Shown piece by piece: positions 17,927 to 27,166 of a stretch of DNA of 64,000 nt (position 1 is the first letter of the stretch; the number at the start of each line of letters is the position of its first letter). Location of the stretch: contig CALFER010000024.1 of NCBI GenBank assembly GCA_937951895.1, positions 83,572-147,571 on the forward strand, written 5' to 3'. Below the pieces are notes generated by a model that saw only the letters and a list, made by a program, of their open reading frames with translations, was not told the DNA's origin and searched no databases. This DNA comes from an uncultured bacterium. Its GTDB lineage: Bacteria; CSSED10-310; CALFER01. The position numbers and the translations under genes are program-made.

Positions 17927-19651
17927 ATGCCTGAAACGCAGAACTATGATGTCGTGATATTCGGCACGGGGCTGGCGGGATTACGGGCGGCCGTCGAGAT
18001 CGCCCGGTTGACCGGCAGTTCAGCCAAAATGGCTCTCGTGTCCAAAGTCCAGTTGATGCGGGCGCATTCGGTCTGTGCGGAGGGAGGATCGGCCGCCGTG
18101 CTCCGCGAAGAAGAAGGCGATAGTCTCGATCTGCACGCCTGGGACACGGTAAAGGGTTCCGATTTTCTGGCCGACCAGGATGTGGTGGATCGCTTCGTCC
18201 GGGAGTGCCCGAATGAGCTGAAGCTGCTGGATCACATGGGTTTGCCCTGGTCGCGCAGACCGGATGGGCGGATCCTCCAGCGGGATTTCGGCGGACACAG
18301 TTTCCCGCGGGCCACGATGGCGGCCGATAAGACGGGCTTTGTCGAGATGCAGACTCTGTACGACACGCTGACGCAATATCATAACTGGACGTGTCTCCAC
18401 GAGGTATTCGTCACGTCGATTCTGACCCGCGACGGCCACTTTTCCGCTCTCACGGCAATCGACAACGCCACAGGCCGGTTTCTGATCATCCGGGGCAAGT
18501 GTCTGCTGATCGCGACGGGCGGGCTGGGTTGCCTGTACGGCTTCACAACCTACTCACAAACCGTGACCGGCGATGGGCAGGCGATCGCCTATCGAGCCGG
18601 TATTCCACTCGAAGATCCCGAATTCATCCAGTTCCATCCGACCGGCCTGGTACCGTCCGGCATCCTGATGACAGAGGGTTGTCGCGGAGAAGGCGGTCAC
18701 CTGAAGAATAAATCCGGGGACCGTTTTTTGGCCTCATACCCCGATGCCGCGAAGAAAATGGAACTGGCGCCGCGCGACATCGTTTCACGAGCCGAAATGA
18801 CCGAAATTCTCGAAGGACGCGGATTCACCGGCCCCAACGGACTGGATTACATCCATCTCGACATGACCCATCTGGGCGCCGCCAAAATCACGCATGCGCT
18901 CCCCCTGATCCGCGAAGTCACCATGAAATTCGTCGGTCTCGATCCGATCAACGATCCGATCCCGGTTCGTCCCGTCGCGCATTATTCAATGGGAGGTATC
19001 GAAACGGATATTGACGGTCGGACGCGCATCCCGAACATCTGGTCAGCCGGTGAGGTGGCATGCGCCTCGCTCCATGGAGCGAATCGCCTGGGAACCAACT
19101 CCACCTCGGAATGTCTCGTTTTCGGCGGCATCGCCGGCAAAGCCATCGTCTCGTATCTCAAGACAAACCCGCATCCGGTCGATGTCCCGACCGACCGTGT
19201 CCAGCAGGAGGAACACCGCCTCTTCAAGGATCTCCTCAACCGGAATGGTCCGGAGAATCCGTATGAGATTCGAGAGCAACTGCGGTCGGTCATGGACTTC
19301 CATGCCGGTGTGTATCGGGATGGTCCCACCATGCAGGACGGTCTCACGAAAATCAAAAAGCTCAAGGAACGCTTTAAGAACATCGGCATCCAGGATCACA
19401 ATCGGGTGTACAACACGAATCTGATCAACACTCTGGAGCTTGAAAACATGCTCATGCTGGCAGAAATCGTTCTGATGGCGGCGTTGCAGCGCGAGGAATC
19501 CCGCGGGGGGCATGCGCGAACGGATTTCCCGACGCGAAACGATACGAAGTGGCTCAGGCATACGCTGGCGATCTGCGCTGACGGTGGTCCCGAGTTGGAC
19601 TACAAGGACGTGACGATCTCGAAATGGAAACCGGTCGAGCGGAAGTATTGA
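17927..19651 (+). CDS. frdA: fumarate reductase/succinate dehydrogenase flavoprotein subunit
   Basis: About 574 residues. The dinucleotide-binding start is YDVVIFGTGLAGLRAA, and the covalent-FAD His lies in MRAHSVCAEGGSAAVL, closer to FrdA (AAEGGSAA) than to SdhA. The substrate-site blocks are FHPTGLVPSGILMTEGCRGEGGHLKN, HYSMGGIETD and NRLGTNSTSECLVFG. It converts fumarate and succinate with electrons passed through the iron-sulfur subunit. The ATG at 17927 follows GGAG by nine bases and is preferred to the in-frame ATG at 17912. First gene of a four-gene operon; direction of catalysis is not decided by sequence. Confidence 0.92.
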   Translation: MPETQNYDVVIFGTGLAGLRAAVEIARLTGSSAKMALVSKVQLMRAHSVCAEGGSAAVLREEEGDSLDLHAWDTVKGSDFLADQDVVDRFVRECPNELKLLDHMGLPWSRRPDGRILQRDFGGHSFPRATMAADKTGFVEMQTLYDTLTQYHNWTCLHEVFVTSILTRDGHFSALTAIDNATGRFLIIRGKCLLIATGGLGCLYGFTTYSQTVTGDGQAIAYRAGIPLEDPEFIQFHPTGLVPSGILMTEGCRGEGGHLKNKSGDRFLASYPDAAKKMELAPRDIVSRAEMTEILEGRGFTGPNGLDYIHLDMTHLGAAKITHALPLIREVTMKFVGLDPINDPIPVRPVAHYSMGGIETDIDGRTRIPNIWSAGEVACASLHGANRLGTNSTSECLVFGGIAGKAIVSYLKTNPHPVDVPTDRVQQEEHRLFKDLLNRNGPENPYEIREQLRSVMDFHAGVYRDGPTMQDGLTKIKKLKERFKNIGIQDHNRVYNTNLINTLELENMLMLAEIVLMAALQREESRGGHARTDFPTRNDTKWLRHTLAICADGGPELDYKDVTISKWKPVERKY

Positions 19652-19675
19652 CGGTGTTTCATCGGAATGAGGTAG

Positions 19676-20119
19676 ATGAATATGAATGATATCAAACAGC
19701 AGGGGAACAGGTTGGGAATCATCGGGTGGTTGACAGGCGGCCGGTGGGGATTCGAGCGCTACATGTACTCGTTGCATCGCATCACCGGTCTCGGGATTCT
19801 GTCTTACTTCCTTCTCCATATTTTCGTAACATCTTCCCGGTTGTTCGGTGCCCGAACCTGGGAGCTCGTCATGGGCGCTGTCGCGAACCCCGTCTTCAAA
19901 CTCGGGGAGTTCGCCGTCTTTGCCGCATTCGCTTTTCACATGCTGAACGGTCTTCGTTTGATTCTGATCGAGTTCGGATTTGCGGTGGGGAAGGCCGAGG
20001 AGCCGGTTTATCCGTATCGGTCATCGGTCAACACCCAGCGACCGCTCAGCGTCATCGTCATCATTCTTGCCGCGGTCATCGTCTGTGTGGGCGGTTACCG
20101 GTTCTTTTTCATGCATTGA
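19676..20119 (+). CDS. SdhC-like cytochrome b membrane anchor subunit
   Basis: A 147-residue protein with three TM helices. RYMYSLHRITGLGILSYFLLHIF has the SdhC-type RxxxxHRxTG signature (quinone-site region), and LLHIF and FAFHMLNGLRL supply candidate axial His ligands for haem b. It would anchor the flavoprotein and iron-sulfur subunits and exchange electrons with quinone. ATGs at 19676 and 19682 are both possible; the second is better spaced from GAGG. It follows frdA by 24 bases and precedes the second anchor by 10. Confidence 0.82.
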   Translation: MNMNDIKQQGNRLGIIGWLTGGRWGFERYMYSLHRITGLGILSYFLLHIFVTSSRLFGARTWELVMGAVANPVFKLGEFAVFAAFAFHMLNGLRLILIEFGFAVGKAEEPVYPYRSSVNTQRPLSVIVIILAAVIVCVGGYRFFFMH

Positions 20120-20129
20120 GGGGGATTCC

Positions 20130-20516
20130 ATGAACGGATTATCGAAATGGACCTGGCACATGATGGCCGGCCTCGGACTCGTCGCTTTTCTGAGTATCCA
20201 CATGATCACCATGCACCTCGATCTCATTCTCGGATGGTTCAATCCAGCCGGCGGAGAAAGTCTGGACTGGGCAAATGTCACGGCGCGGGGGAAGCAGGCC
20301 ATCATGCCCTTCTTCTATGTCGCGTTCCTGGGACTGGCTCTCTACCACGGTTTGTACGGACTCCGGACGATCATTTTTGAACTGGGCATCCCGAAGCGCA
20401 TGGCCCGTCTCACCACGATCCTCATTCTGATCGCCGGAATCGGCCTCTTCGGACTCGGCTCGTTCGCCGCCTTCCATTTCGCTTCGGTCGCCGCCTCCAC
20501 GGGAGCAATCCAATGA
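20130..20516 (+). CDS. second cytochrome b membrane anchor subunit (SdhD-like)
   Basis: A 128-residue three-helix membrane protein, MNGLSKWTWHMMAGLGLVAFLSIHMITMHLDLILG. Histidines at WHMM, SIHMITMH and YHGLYGLRTI fall at the places used for haem and quinone in SdhC/SdhD anchors. The ATG at 20130 has GAGGGGG upstream; the longer reading frame would run into the previous gene. It shares an ATGA overlap with frdB. The B gene coming last is less common than the Escherichia coli orders. Confidence 0.78.
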   Translation: MNGLSKWTWHMMAGLGLVAFLSIHMITMHLDLILGWFNPAGGESLDWANVTARGKQAIMPFFYVAFLGLALYHGLYGLRTIIFELGIPKRMARLTTILILIAGIGLFGLGSFAAFHFASVAASTGAIQ

Positions 20517-21337
20517 CAGAGAAAGCCACGCAGATCCGATTTCACATCCGCCGATTCAACCCGGAAACGGATACCGCGCCATCCTGGCAGGAGTATCAAC
20601 TCGACGTCGATCCCGGCATGACCGTGCTCGATGGACTTCACCAACTCAAACACACTCAGGACATGACACTCGTCTGGCGCTACTCCTGCCGCATGGGCGT
20701 ATGCGGATCGTGCGGCATGCTGATCAACGGCCGACCGGGACTCGCCTGCAATACGCAGATCCTGCATGTCACCCGAACTGCGCTGACGCTGGCGCCGCTG
20801 CCGAACTTCCCGATCATCCGCGATCTCGTTCCGGATCTGACCGAGCAATTCCTGAAGCATCGGGAGTTGAAACCCTACATGATCCGGCCGGATACCTCCG
20901 AGATGCAACATCCGACGGGCGAATACTATCAGACTCCCGACGATCTGCTCGATTATCTCCAGTTTACCTACTGCATCAAATGCGGGTGTTGCATGGCGGC
21001 ATGTCCGACACTGGCGACCGATCCCGAGTATGCCGGTCCGCAACCGCTGGCGCAGGCATATCGGTACTCCCGCGATTCACGCGACATGGGCTATGCGGAC
21101 CGAAAGCCCTCGCTGACGGCTGATCATGGGATTTTCAGTTGCCACTACGGGTCGGAATGCTCGAGTGTGTGTCCGAAGGGCGTCGACCCGGCACGGGCGA
21201 TCCAGCTCATGAAGCGCCAGCTCGTGCTGGACTACTTCAAACTCCTCAGGAAAAAACCGCCGTGCAAAACTCTCGGACCGAACGAACACGCTGAACGAAA
21301 AGCGAACATCCCGGCTGCGCCCCCCTATACGGTCTGA
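20513..21337 (+). CDS. frdB: fumarate reductase/succinate dehydrogenase iron-sulfur subunit
   Basis: A 274-residue electron-transfer subunit. A plant-type [2Fe-2S] site is formed by SCRMGVCGSCGML and the later Cys in LACNT (about residues 60-80). The C-terminal ferredoxin domain has CIKCGCCMAACP for [4Fe-4S] and CHYGSECSSVCPKGVDP for the third cluster (about residues 154 and 214). All ligands expected of a three-cluster subunit are visible. The end lies ten bases from the convergent dihydrouridine synthase gene. Confidence 0.92.
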   Translation: MTEKATQIRFHIRRFNPETDTAPSWQEYQLDVDPGMTVLDGLHQLKHTQDMTLVWRYSCRMGVCGSCGMLINGRPGLACNTQILHVTRTALTLAPLPNFPIIRDLVPDLTEQFLKHRELKPYMIRPDTSEMQHPTGEYYQTPDDLLDYLQFTYCIKCGCCMAACPTLATDPEYAGPQPLAQAYRYSRDSRDMGYADRKPSLTADHGIFSCHYGSECSSVCPKGVDPARAIQLMKRQLVLDYFKLLRKKPPCKTLGPNEHAERKANIPAAPPYTV

Positions 21338-21347
21338 TTCTTCGGGA

Positions 21348-22370
21348 TCATCCTCCGCATTCTTCGAGATCCATGTCTACCGGTGTTTCGTTGCGGGGTT
21401 CCTCGCGATTCCACCCATCTCCGAGCCTTCCGAGAAACTCCCGGTACTGATCGCGTGTCGTATATCCAAATACCTCACGCCGCATCTCCGCGCATCCCGA
21501 CGTTCCCTTCAGATACCATGCCGCATGTTTACGGAAAATCAATGCCGCTCTTCGTTCGCCGTATCGGTCGATCAACAAATCGAGATGCCGGTTGATCACG
21601 CGAACGCGCTCCGCCACCGTCACATTCTGTTCCAGCCTCCCCGTCAATCCTGCCTCGATCCGGGCAGGCAGCCAGGGATTACCCAGAATCCCGCGGCCGA
21701 GCATGACCGCGTCACAACCGGTCTGATCGATCATCCGGCGCGCATCGTCACAGGAAAAGACATCACCGTTCCCGACCACCGGCAGCCGCGTTTCGACTCG
21801 AATCCGCGCAATTTCAGCCCAATCCGCTGCTTCGGTGTAGGACGAACGATACCGCCCGTGCACCGTGACGAAATCAAATCCTTCCTCCTCTGCCATCCGG
21901 ACAAATTCCGAAGCATTCTGCGAATGACGATCCCAACCCAGCCTGATTTTGATGCTCAGCACCGGTCCACTGACCGCCCGGCGCACGGCCTGCATGATGG
22001 CCCGAGCCGTCTGCGGGTTTCGCATCAACGCGACTCCGGATCCCGTCCGGCATACTTTCCTGGCCGGACACCCCATGTTCAAATCGATCATCTCCACCCC
22101 TCTATCCGCGATGATCTTCGCCGCAGTCTCCATGGCGAGGGGATTTTTACCGAACAGTTGAACGAGAATCGGGTGGATGCCCGGAGCGATCGACAGATTC
22201 CTGAGATATCTGGATCCGGCACGGGCCAGGCCATCCGCGGCAAGCATCTCGGTTGAGATAAGAGGCGCTCCGAGTTCCGCAAGGATGGTCTGGAAAGGAG
22301 GATCGCTCACACCGGCCAGAGGTGCGGTCAGTATCCATGCCCGGATGGCGCCGTTCCGAAGGTTGAGCAT
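21348..22370 (-). CDS. tRNA-dihydrouridine synthase (Dus family)
   Basis: A 340-residue FMN enzyme reducing uridines in tRNA D-loops. The TIM-barrel start TAPLAGVSDPPFQTILAELGA and the catalytic block MIDLNMGCPARKVCRTGSGVALMRNP (catalytic Cys in GCP, about residue 101) are clear. VLSIKIRLGWD, VTVHGRYRSSYTEAADW and VVGNGDVFSCDDARRMIDQTGCDAVMLGRG are FMN- and substrate-binding segments; the C-terminal helical domain ends near residue 320. No ribosome-binding site precedes the ATG, and only nine bases separate it from the upstream YibQ-type gene, so translation may be coupled. Confidence 0.92.
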   Translation of the reverse strand: MLNLRNGAIRAWILTAPLAGVSDPPFQTILAELGAPLISTEMLAADGLARAGSRYLRNLSIAPGIHPILVQLFGKNPLAMETAAKIIADRGVEMIDLNMGCPARKVCRTGSGVALMRNPQTARAIMQAVRRAVSGPVLSIKIRLGWDRHSQNASEFVRMAEEEGFDFVTVHGRYRSSYTEAADWAEIARIRVETRLPVVGNGDVFSCDDARRMIDQTGCDAVMLGRGILGNPWLPARIEAGLTGRLEQNVTVAERVRVINRHLDLLIDRYGERRAALIFRKHAAWYLKGTSGCAEMRREVFGYTTRDQYREFLGRLGDGWNREEPRNETPVDMDLEECGG

Positions 22371-22379
22371 ACAGGAGCG

Positions 22380-23606
22380 TCAACCCCGATTGACCCATGC
22401 TGGCAACGGTACGACCTTCACCTTCGATGAGCGGAGGCTCGTGAGACTGGCGCGAACGGCGTCGAGCGTCGAGGGAATCGCATGCCCGATACCGATGGCA
22501 TACCCCTTCTCCTCGGCCGTCTCGAACAGCTTCACCATGTTCGCCGCCACATCACCGCCCTTGTAGCCCTGATCGAGAAAAACGGAGCGGGACTGACATG
22601 CAACGCCGATTTCCCTGGCCATATCGATCGCAACCGTCGAGGCTGTCGTGCGGCTGTCGATAAAAAAGAGATGATGACGTTTGAGCACTCTCATGACCGC
22701 GCGCATCCGTTCCGCATCCGCAGTCAGGCGTGAGCCCATGTGATTATTGATCCCGACAACTCCCGGATGGGTCCGGATCAACTGGTCGAGTGCCTGGTCG
22801 ATCGCTTCAACCGACATCGACATCGTCAGGAAGACCGGATACGAACCCGGCTCGATCGTCTCCGAAGCCGGCTCCATCGGGACATGAAGCAGCACGCTCT
22901 GGTCATGTTCACGCGCCAGCTCGATAACCGCACCGGAATGTTCCTGATTCGGAATCACGGCCAATGTGATCGGCACGGAGAGTTCGTTCAGGAATCGTTT
23001 TGCGATCGCCAGATCCGTTCCGAAATCGTCGAAAACGAGAGAAACGGACGGCGTCGTGTCATTGGCACGTTCCTCGACCGGACGCTCCGGACTCGGCTGA
23101 TCCTCCGGAAGCGATACCGGGACATCGCACTTGAACATGATCTTGTGCGTTCTCAATCCGCGGGTGCCGACAAAAACCGTATACTCGGCCAGGACCGGAT
23201 TCTGAGACGTAAACCGGTTGTAGACGACGACACCATAGCGCTCGCAGCTCGGTTCAAACTGTTTGATCTGCGAATTCCACGCATCGATCGATCGAAGCCG
23301 GTATGTCTTGTATTTCAGCGTCTCGTTTTCGCGGCCCCGGGTCTGCCCCTCCTGAATCAGCACGGCCGTTCCATCCGCCGTGAATGGTTTCATCAGTTCG
23401 GTGATTCTCGCCTCAACCTCAGCAGCGGACGCAGCGGGATGGTTCTGTGTCATCGACTCCCAGAGTCCGGCGTGCCCGTGCTCAACGGCGCGTTTGTCGA
23501 GAATGATGATGCCGGCGACCAGAAGCAACGCGATACCGATCGCCGCGATCAGGATCAGTTTGAATAAGGAAGCATCTCGGTTTTTCGCAACAGTCTTCCG
23601 GGTCAT
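22380..23606 (-). CDS. divergent polysaccharide deacetylase (YibQ/COG2861 family)
   Basis: A 408-residue protein with an N-terminal anchor (LFKLILIAAIGIALLLVAGIIILD) and a C-terminal NodB-like barrel: SLVFDDFGTDLAIAKRFLNELSVPITLAVIPN, LLHVPMEP, GINNHMGSRLTADAERMRAVMRVLKRHHLFFIDSRTT. These blocks define the divergent deacetylase family often found next to carboxy-terminal proteases in Gram-negative genomes. Function is poorly known; a link to cell-wall maintenance is inferred. Its ATG overlaps the stop of the S41-type gene, so the two are an operon. Confidence 0.85.
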   Translation of the reverse strand: MTRKTVAKNRDASLFKLILIAAIGIALLLVAGIIILDKRAVEHGHAGLWESMTQNHPAASAAEVEARITELMKPFTADGTAVLIQEGQTRGRENETLKYKTYRLRSIDAWNSQIKQFEPSCERYGVVVYNRFTSQNPVLAEYTVFVGTRGLRTHKIMFKCDVPVSLPEDQPSPERPVEERANDTTPSVSLVFDDFGTDLAIAKRFLNELSVPITLAVIPNQEHSGAVIELAREHDQSVLLHVPMEPASETIEPGSYPVFLTMSMSVEAIDQALDQLIRTHPGVVGINNHMGSRLTADAERMRAVMRVLKRHHLFFIDSRTTASTVAIDMAREIGVACQSRSVFLDQGYKGGDVAANMVKLFETAEEKGYAIGIGHAIPSTLDAVRASLTSLRSSKVKVVPLPAWVNRG

Positions 23607-24796
23607 CGGGCGTCCATCATTCCTTTTGACGACGCCGGCATGAGCGTGATCGCTGTTGTCAGGATCGGGTCAGCATCATCCACGGGAGAGGGGAGCACGG
23701 TCATGAAATCCGGAGCGATGCCTTTTCCATGCGGTGTCTCGCAGGATGAATTCCCGTAGTAACCTGCCACGAGATGGAGCAGGTAGGTATCTTCGAGTCG
23801 TTCGTGCGCGAGTTGAACGCAGCGGCCGAATGTCCGTTCCCCGACGATCAGACCTCGCGAGGTGTTACGTATCGCCAGAATCAGGCTTTCCGCCGGGCCG
23901 GCGCTCGTCGCATCACACACCACGATCAAGGGGAAATCGGTCAGCGCAATCCCGTCGCCAGCCTGGACCGATCGTTGCAAACTGCCATCCTGATTGCATA
24001 TCTCGGCCATGATACGGCCATCGGGGATAAACAGATCGGCCAGTTCGAGACCGTTTTCTTCGGTGTCCTCGTTATAGTGGCGCACATCGAGAATCAGACC
24101 CTTCTTTTTATCCATGCCTTTCACAGTTCGCGCAATCAGGTCTCGCTGGTCGCCAGTGAGGCTGCCTTCGATCCGGCAGAGGAGACCCCAGTCGTGCGTT
24201 TCAAATTGGAGTGGTTCGGGAGGGGTGGAGGTGGACAATTCGAGATCGATTTCGTCGATTTTGTAGCTTCCGGTGTTCTGGATAACGAGTTCGACGTGCG
24301 ATCCGACATCTCCTGTCAGCATTCGGTTTGCGCGAAGCACCGGAAGGAACGGCGTTCCCTGATCTCCGATCCGAAGCACCAGAGCGCCGGGTAGGATTCC
24401 TTTCTGTGCCGCAGGCGAATCCCGCCGGACATCGATGACTTTCAGGAAAGGTTCGGAGTATCCAAGGATCAGACCGGAATCGACGGCACCCCGGGGTGGC
24501 ACGAGCGGACTGGAGCCGGCAAGAGGTTCGAGCGAGTTGTAGGGGTTCGCTTTCACCGCCATCCCTTCGATTGTCCCCTCGACCAGAATGGCCGGATCGG
24601 TTTCCTCGAGATAGGCATCCTGGACGAGTCGATAAATCTGAGAATAGAGTCGGAGATACTCCAGGGTGGTTGATTTTTCATTTCGCGCGATGGACATGTA
24701 GGTCCACAACAGACCGATCAGAACGACGGATAACCCGATCACCCGGTGATGCTTTCTCATAAACTTGAAAACCTGCCTCACACGTTTTTCCCACAT
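23603..24796 (-). CDS. S41 (C-terminal processing protease) homologue lacking the catalytic Ser and Lys
   Basis: A 397-residue protein with a TM anchor (VIGLSVVLIGLLWTYMSI), a CtpA-like cap, a PDZ domain (DSGLILGYSEPFLKVIDVRRDSPAAQKGILPGALVLRIGDQ, about residues 105-150) and an S41 core. In Prc/CtpA the catalytic Ser is the third residue of SASASE and the Lys that of TFGKG, 25 residues later. Here the blocks read SAGPAE and TFGRC at the same spacing, so Ser is Gly and Lys is Arg. The protein is thus likely non-proteolytic and may bind substrate or act as a scaffold. MRKHHRVIG, twelve residues on, is an alternative start. Confidence 0.82.
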   Translation of the reverse strand: MWEKRVRQVFKFMRKHHRVIGLSVVLIGLLWTYMSIARNEKSTTLEYLRLYSQIYRLVQDAYLEETDPAILVEGTIEGMAVKANPYNSLEPLAGSSPLVPPRGAVDSGLILGYSEPFLKVIDVRRDSPAAQKGILPGALVLRIGDQGTPFLPVLRANRMLTGDVGSHVELVIQNTGSYKIDEIDLELSTSTPPEPLQFETHDWGLLCRIEGSLTGDQRDLIARTVKGMDKKKGLILDVRHYNEDTEENGLELADLFIPDGRIMAEICNQDGSLQRSVQAGDGIALTDFPLIVVCDATSAGPAESLILAIRNTSRGLIVGERTFGRCVQLAHERLEDTYLLHLVAGYYGNSSCETPHGKGIAPDFMTVLPSPVDDADPILTTAITLMPASSKGMMDAR

Positions 24797-24967
24797 GAAA
24801 CCGAAGGACGACCTGTCCAGCGATCCGGGTCAATCTAACAGAACCGCCGCGAAAAAAAAACCGGATCGGATTCGAATTCGATTCTCGAATGCCATCGATT
24901 CCTGTGCTACATTGCTCGGAGAATCCGATCGAATTCCGACCGATTCATTCTTCTCCCGGAGATGACC

Positions 24968-25558
24968 ATGAGAATCAGCTATAATTCTCCTGTGATCCTG
25001 ACCTACACGCTGATAGCATTCAGTGTCCTTCTGATCGATCAATACACACCGGGTTCATTGACACAACACTATTTCACGCTCTGGAATCAGTTCGATTTCA
25101 GATCCCCCGTCGATTACTTCCGTGCGGTCTCGCATGTGATCGGTCACGCCGATTGGCCGCATTTCCTGGGCAATTTCATGCTGATCCTGCTGATTGGCCC
25201 GATTCTCGAGGAAAAGTACGGGTCATGGACGTTGTTTGAGATGATCGTGACGACCGCGCTTGCCACGACCATTCTCAACCTGTTGTTCTTCAATACCGGG
25301 CTTCTCGGCGCCAGCGGGATCGTTTTCATGCTGATCCTGCTCGCTTCCTTCGCAAACGTTCGGACAGGCCGGATCCCCCTCACATTCATTCTGATTCTGC
25401 TGATCTACATCGGCAGCGAACTTCTGAATGCCTTCCGAAACGATTCGATCTCGCAGTTTGCGCATATCACAGGAGGCATTGCCGGCAGTCTGTTCGGATT
25501 CCTGTACCCGAAAAAATCCTCTCCGGATCAACCGGACGGAATCATCCCGCCATCCTGA
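24968..25558 (+). CDS. rhomboid-family intramembrane serine protease
   Basis: A 196-residue protein with six TM helices. The nucleophile Ser is in LLGASGIVF (about residue 117), the catalytic His in FAHITGGIAGSLFGF (about residue 165), and the HxxxxHxxxN signature of the second helix is seen in HVIGHADWPHFLGNF. This gives a complete Ser-His dyad. The second ATG, 24968, is best spaced from GGAG. It is convergent with the PPK2 gene 33 bases on. Substrates of bacterial rhomboids are mostly unknown. Confidence 0.88.
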   Translation: MRISYNSPVILTYTLIAFSVLLIDQYTPGSLTQHYFTLWNQFDFRSPVDYFRAVSHVIGHADWPHFLGNFMLILLIGPILEEKYGSWTLFEMIVTTALATTILNLLFFNTGLLGASGIVFMLILLASFANVRTGRIPLTFILILLIYIGSELLNAFRNDSISQFAHITGGIAGSLFGFLYPKKSSPDQPDGIIPPS

Positions 25559-25590
25559 AACGCATTCTGAGGACAGGCCGGAGGCGAGTA

Positions 25591-26391
25591 TCAATCGATC
25601 CGGAGGTCCGGGTCGATCGGGATGTGCGGGAATTGCATATCCATACCATCGAGTGTCCGATTGAGGATTCTGGCGATGGCCAGATTACGATACCATTTGC
25701 GATTGGACGGGATGATGAACCACGGCGCATGCCCGGTGCTCGTTTTCTCGATCATCTCCTCATAGGCAGCCATGTAATCATCCCACAGCGCTCGTTCCTT
25801 CAGATCACCGGGATTGAACTTCCAGTGTTTCGCGGGATCATCCAGACGCTCCTGAAGGCGCTTGCGTTGTTCATCACGGTCGATGTGCAGGTAGAATTTG
25901 AGTATCGTGACGCCTTCGTCGGTCAGCATCCGTTCAAAGTCGTTGATATGCGCAAAGCGCTTCTTCCATGTTTTTTCGGGAACAAGGTTGTGAACCCGCA
26001 CCACCAGAACATCCTCGTAGTGGCTTCGGTTGAAGACGACCATCTCACCTTTTCCAGGGATTTTGGCATGGATGCGCCAGAGAAAGTCATGGGCAAGTTC
26101 TTCCGGAGAAGGCACTTTGAACGGCACGACCCGAACTCCCTGAGGATTGATGCCGCTGAACACATGCCGGATCGCGCCATCCTTTCCGCCTGTATCCATC
26201 GCCTGCAGAACGATCAGGATCTTATGACGGCTTTCGGCGAACAGCTTTTCCTGAAACCGGACCAGTTTCTCCTTCAGCAACTGAAACTCCCGCTCGCCGT
26301 CACTCCTCTCGAGATTCTCCGGATGTGTTCGATCGGGATCGATCTTCTTCAAAGTAATCCGTTCTCCCGACTCAACCTGATGATACGTCAT
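25591..26391 (-). CDS. polyphosphate kinase 2 family protein (polyphosphate:nucleotide phosphotransferase)
   Basis: A 266-residue P-loop kinase. Walker A is AMDTGGKDGAIRHVF (about residue 70), Walker B and lid residues are VVFNRSHYEDVLVVRVHNLVPEKTW, and HIDRDEQRKRLQERLDDPAKHWKFNPGDLKER is the lid segment. The length fits single-domain PPK2 enzymes that transfer phosphate between polyphosphate and nucleotides. Which nucleotide is used (AMP, ADP or GDP) cannot be told here. It is divergent from the methyltransferase gene 112 bases away. Confidence 0.9.
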   Translation of the reverse strand: MTYHQVESGERITLKKIDPDRTHPENLERSDGEREFQLLKEKLVRFQEKLFAESRHKILIVLQAMDTGGKDGAIRHVFSGINPQGVRVVPFKVPSPEELAHDFLWRIHAKIPGKGEMVVFNRSHYEDVLVVRVHNLVPEKTWKKRFAHINDFERMLTDEGVTILKFYLHIDRDEQRKRLQERLDDPAKHWKFNPGDLKERALWDDYMAAYEEMIEKTSTGHAPWFIIPSNRKWYRNLAIARILNRTLDGMDMQFPHIPIDPDLRID

Positions 26392-26503
26392 GATCCGTTC
26401 TCCCTTTCCTGAATATCCGACATGTAATCGCCTGTCTGATATGCTAACATCTTCGCCGTGTGAATGGTATGATGGATGGCATGCGATTGAGGAGACGCGC
26501 GGA

Positions 26504-27166
26504 ATGAGATTCGGTGAGCCTGTCGATCGATATTATGACGGCCTGATCTATGCTCGCCTGATCGACCCCATGCTGCGCGGTTGCCGGAAAATGATTGCCG
26601 GAATGATTCCCGAGGGATCCCGGGTGGCCGATTTCGGGTGCGGGACCGGAGCACTTTGCAGGGATCTTGCGCAAAAGGGTTGTCACGTCACCGGGTACGA
26701 TTTTTCCAGCGCCATGATCAGAGCCGCTCACAGGCTGTCCCGCAATACAACGGGGCACATCGCGTTCAGACAGGCGGATGTGCTGGTCCTGGATCCCGCG
26801 ACATTCGGCGAACTCGATTGCATCGTGCTCTCGCTGGTGCTCCACGAACAGGATATGCCGATCCGGATGAACACGCTGCAACTCGCCGCAAACTCCGCGC
26901 ATCACGTGATCATCGCAGACTTCAACTATCCCATACCCGGCCGCCTCGGCCGTTGGATCACTTACTCGACGGAGTTCCTGGCAGGCCCGAAACACTTCAA
27001 GTATTTCCGCATGTACAATCTCCACGAGGGCATGCAGGGTCTGCTCGACGATTTCCACCTCAGGATTCTCGACGACCACACCGCATGTAACGGAATCGTC
27101 CGGATCGTTCGGACGTGTTCACCGGTTACCGATTTCGAAAATTCGCCAGAAGAATCAACGCGCTGA
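26504..27166 (+). CDS. SAM-dependent class I methyltransferase
   Basis: A 220-residue protein. Motif I is VADFGCGTGALCRDLA (about residue 40), followed by VTGYDFSSAMIRAAHRL, the acidic ribose-binding position, and LDCIVLSLVLHEQD. The C-terminal part (HVIIADFNYPIPGRLGRWITYSTEFLAGPKHFKYF) resembles small-molecule or quinone methyltransferases of the UbiE/MenG type but without a firm match. The ATG at 26504 has GAGGAG nine bases upstream; a longer frame lacks one. The 3' end overlaps the convergent adhesin-like gene by 41 bases. Confidence 0.75.
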   Translation: MRFGEPVDRYYDGLIYARLIDPMLRGCRKMIAGMIPEGSRVADFGCGTGALCRDLAQKGCHVTGYDFSSAMIRAAHRLSRNTTGHIAFRQADVLVLDPATFGELDCIVLSLVLHEQDMPIRMNTLQLAANSAHHVIIADFNYPIPGRLGRWITYSTEFLAGPKHFKYFRMYNLHEGMQGLLDDFHLRILDDHTACNGIVRIVRTCSPVTDFENSPEESTR

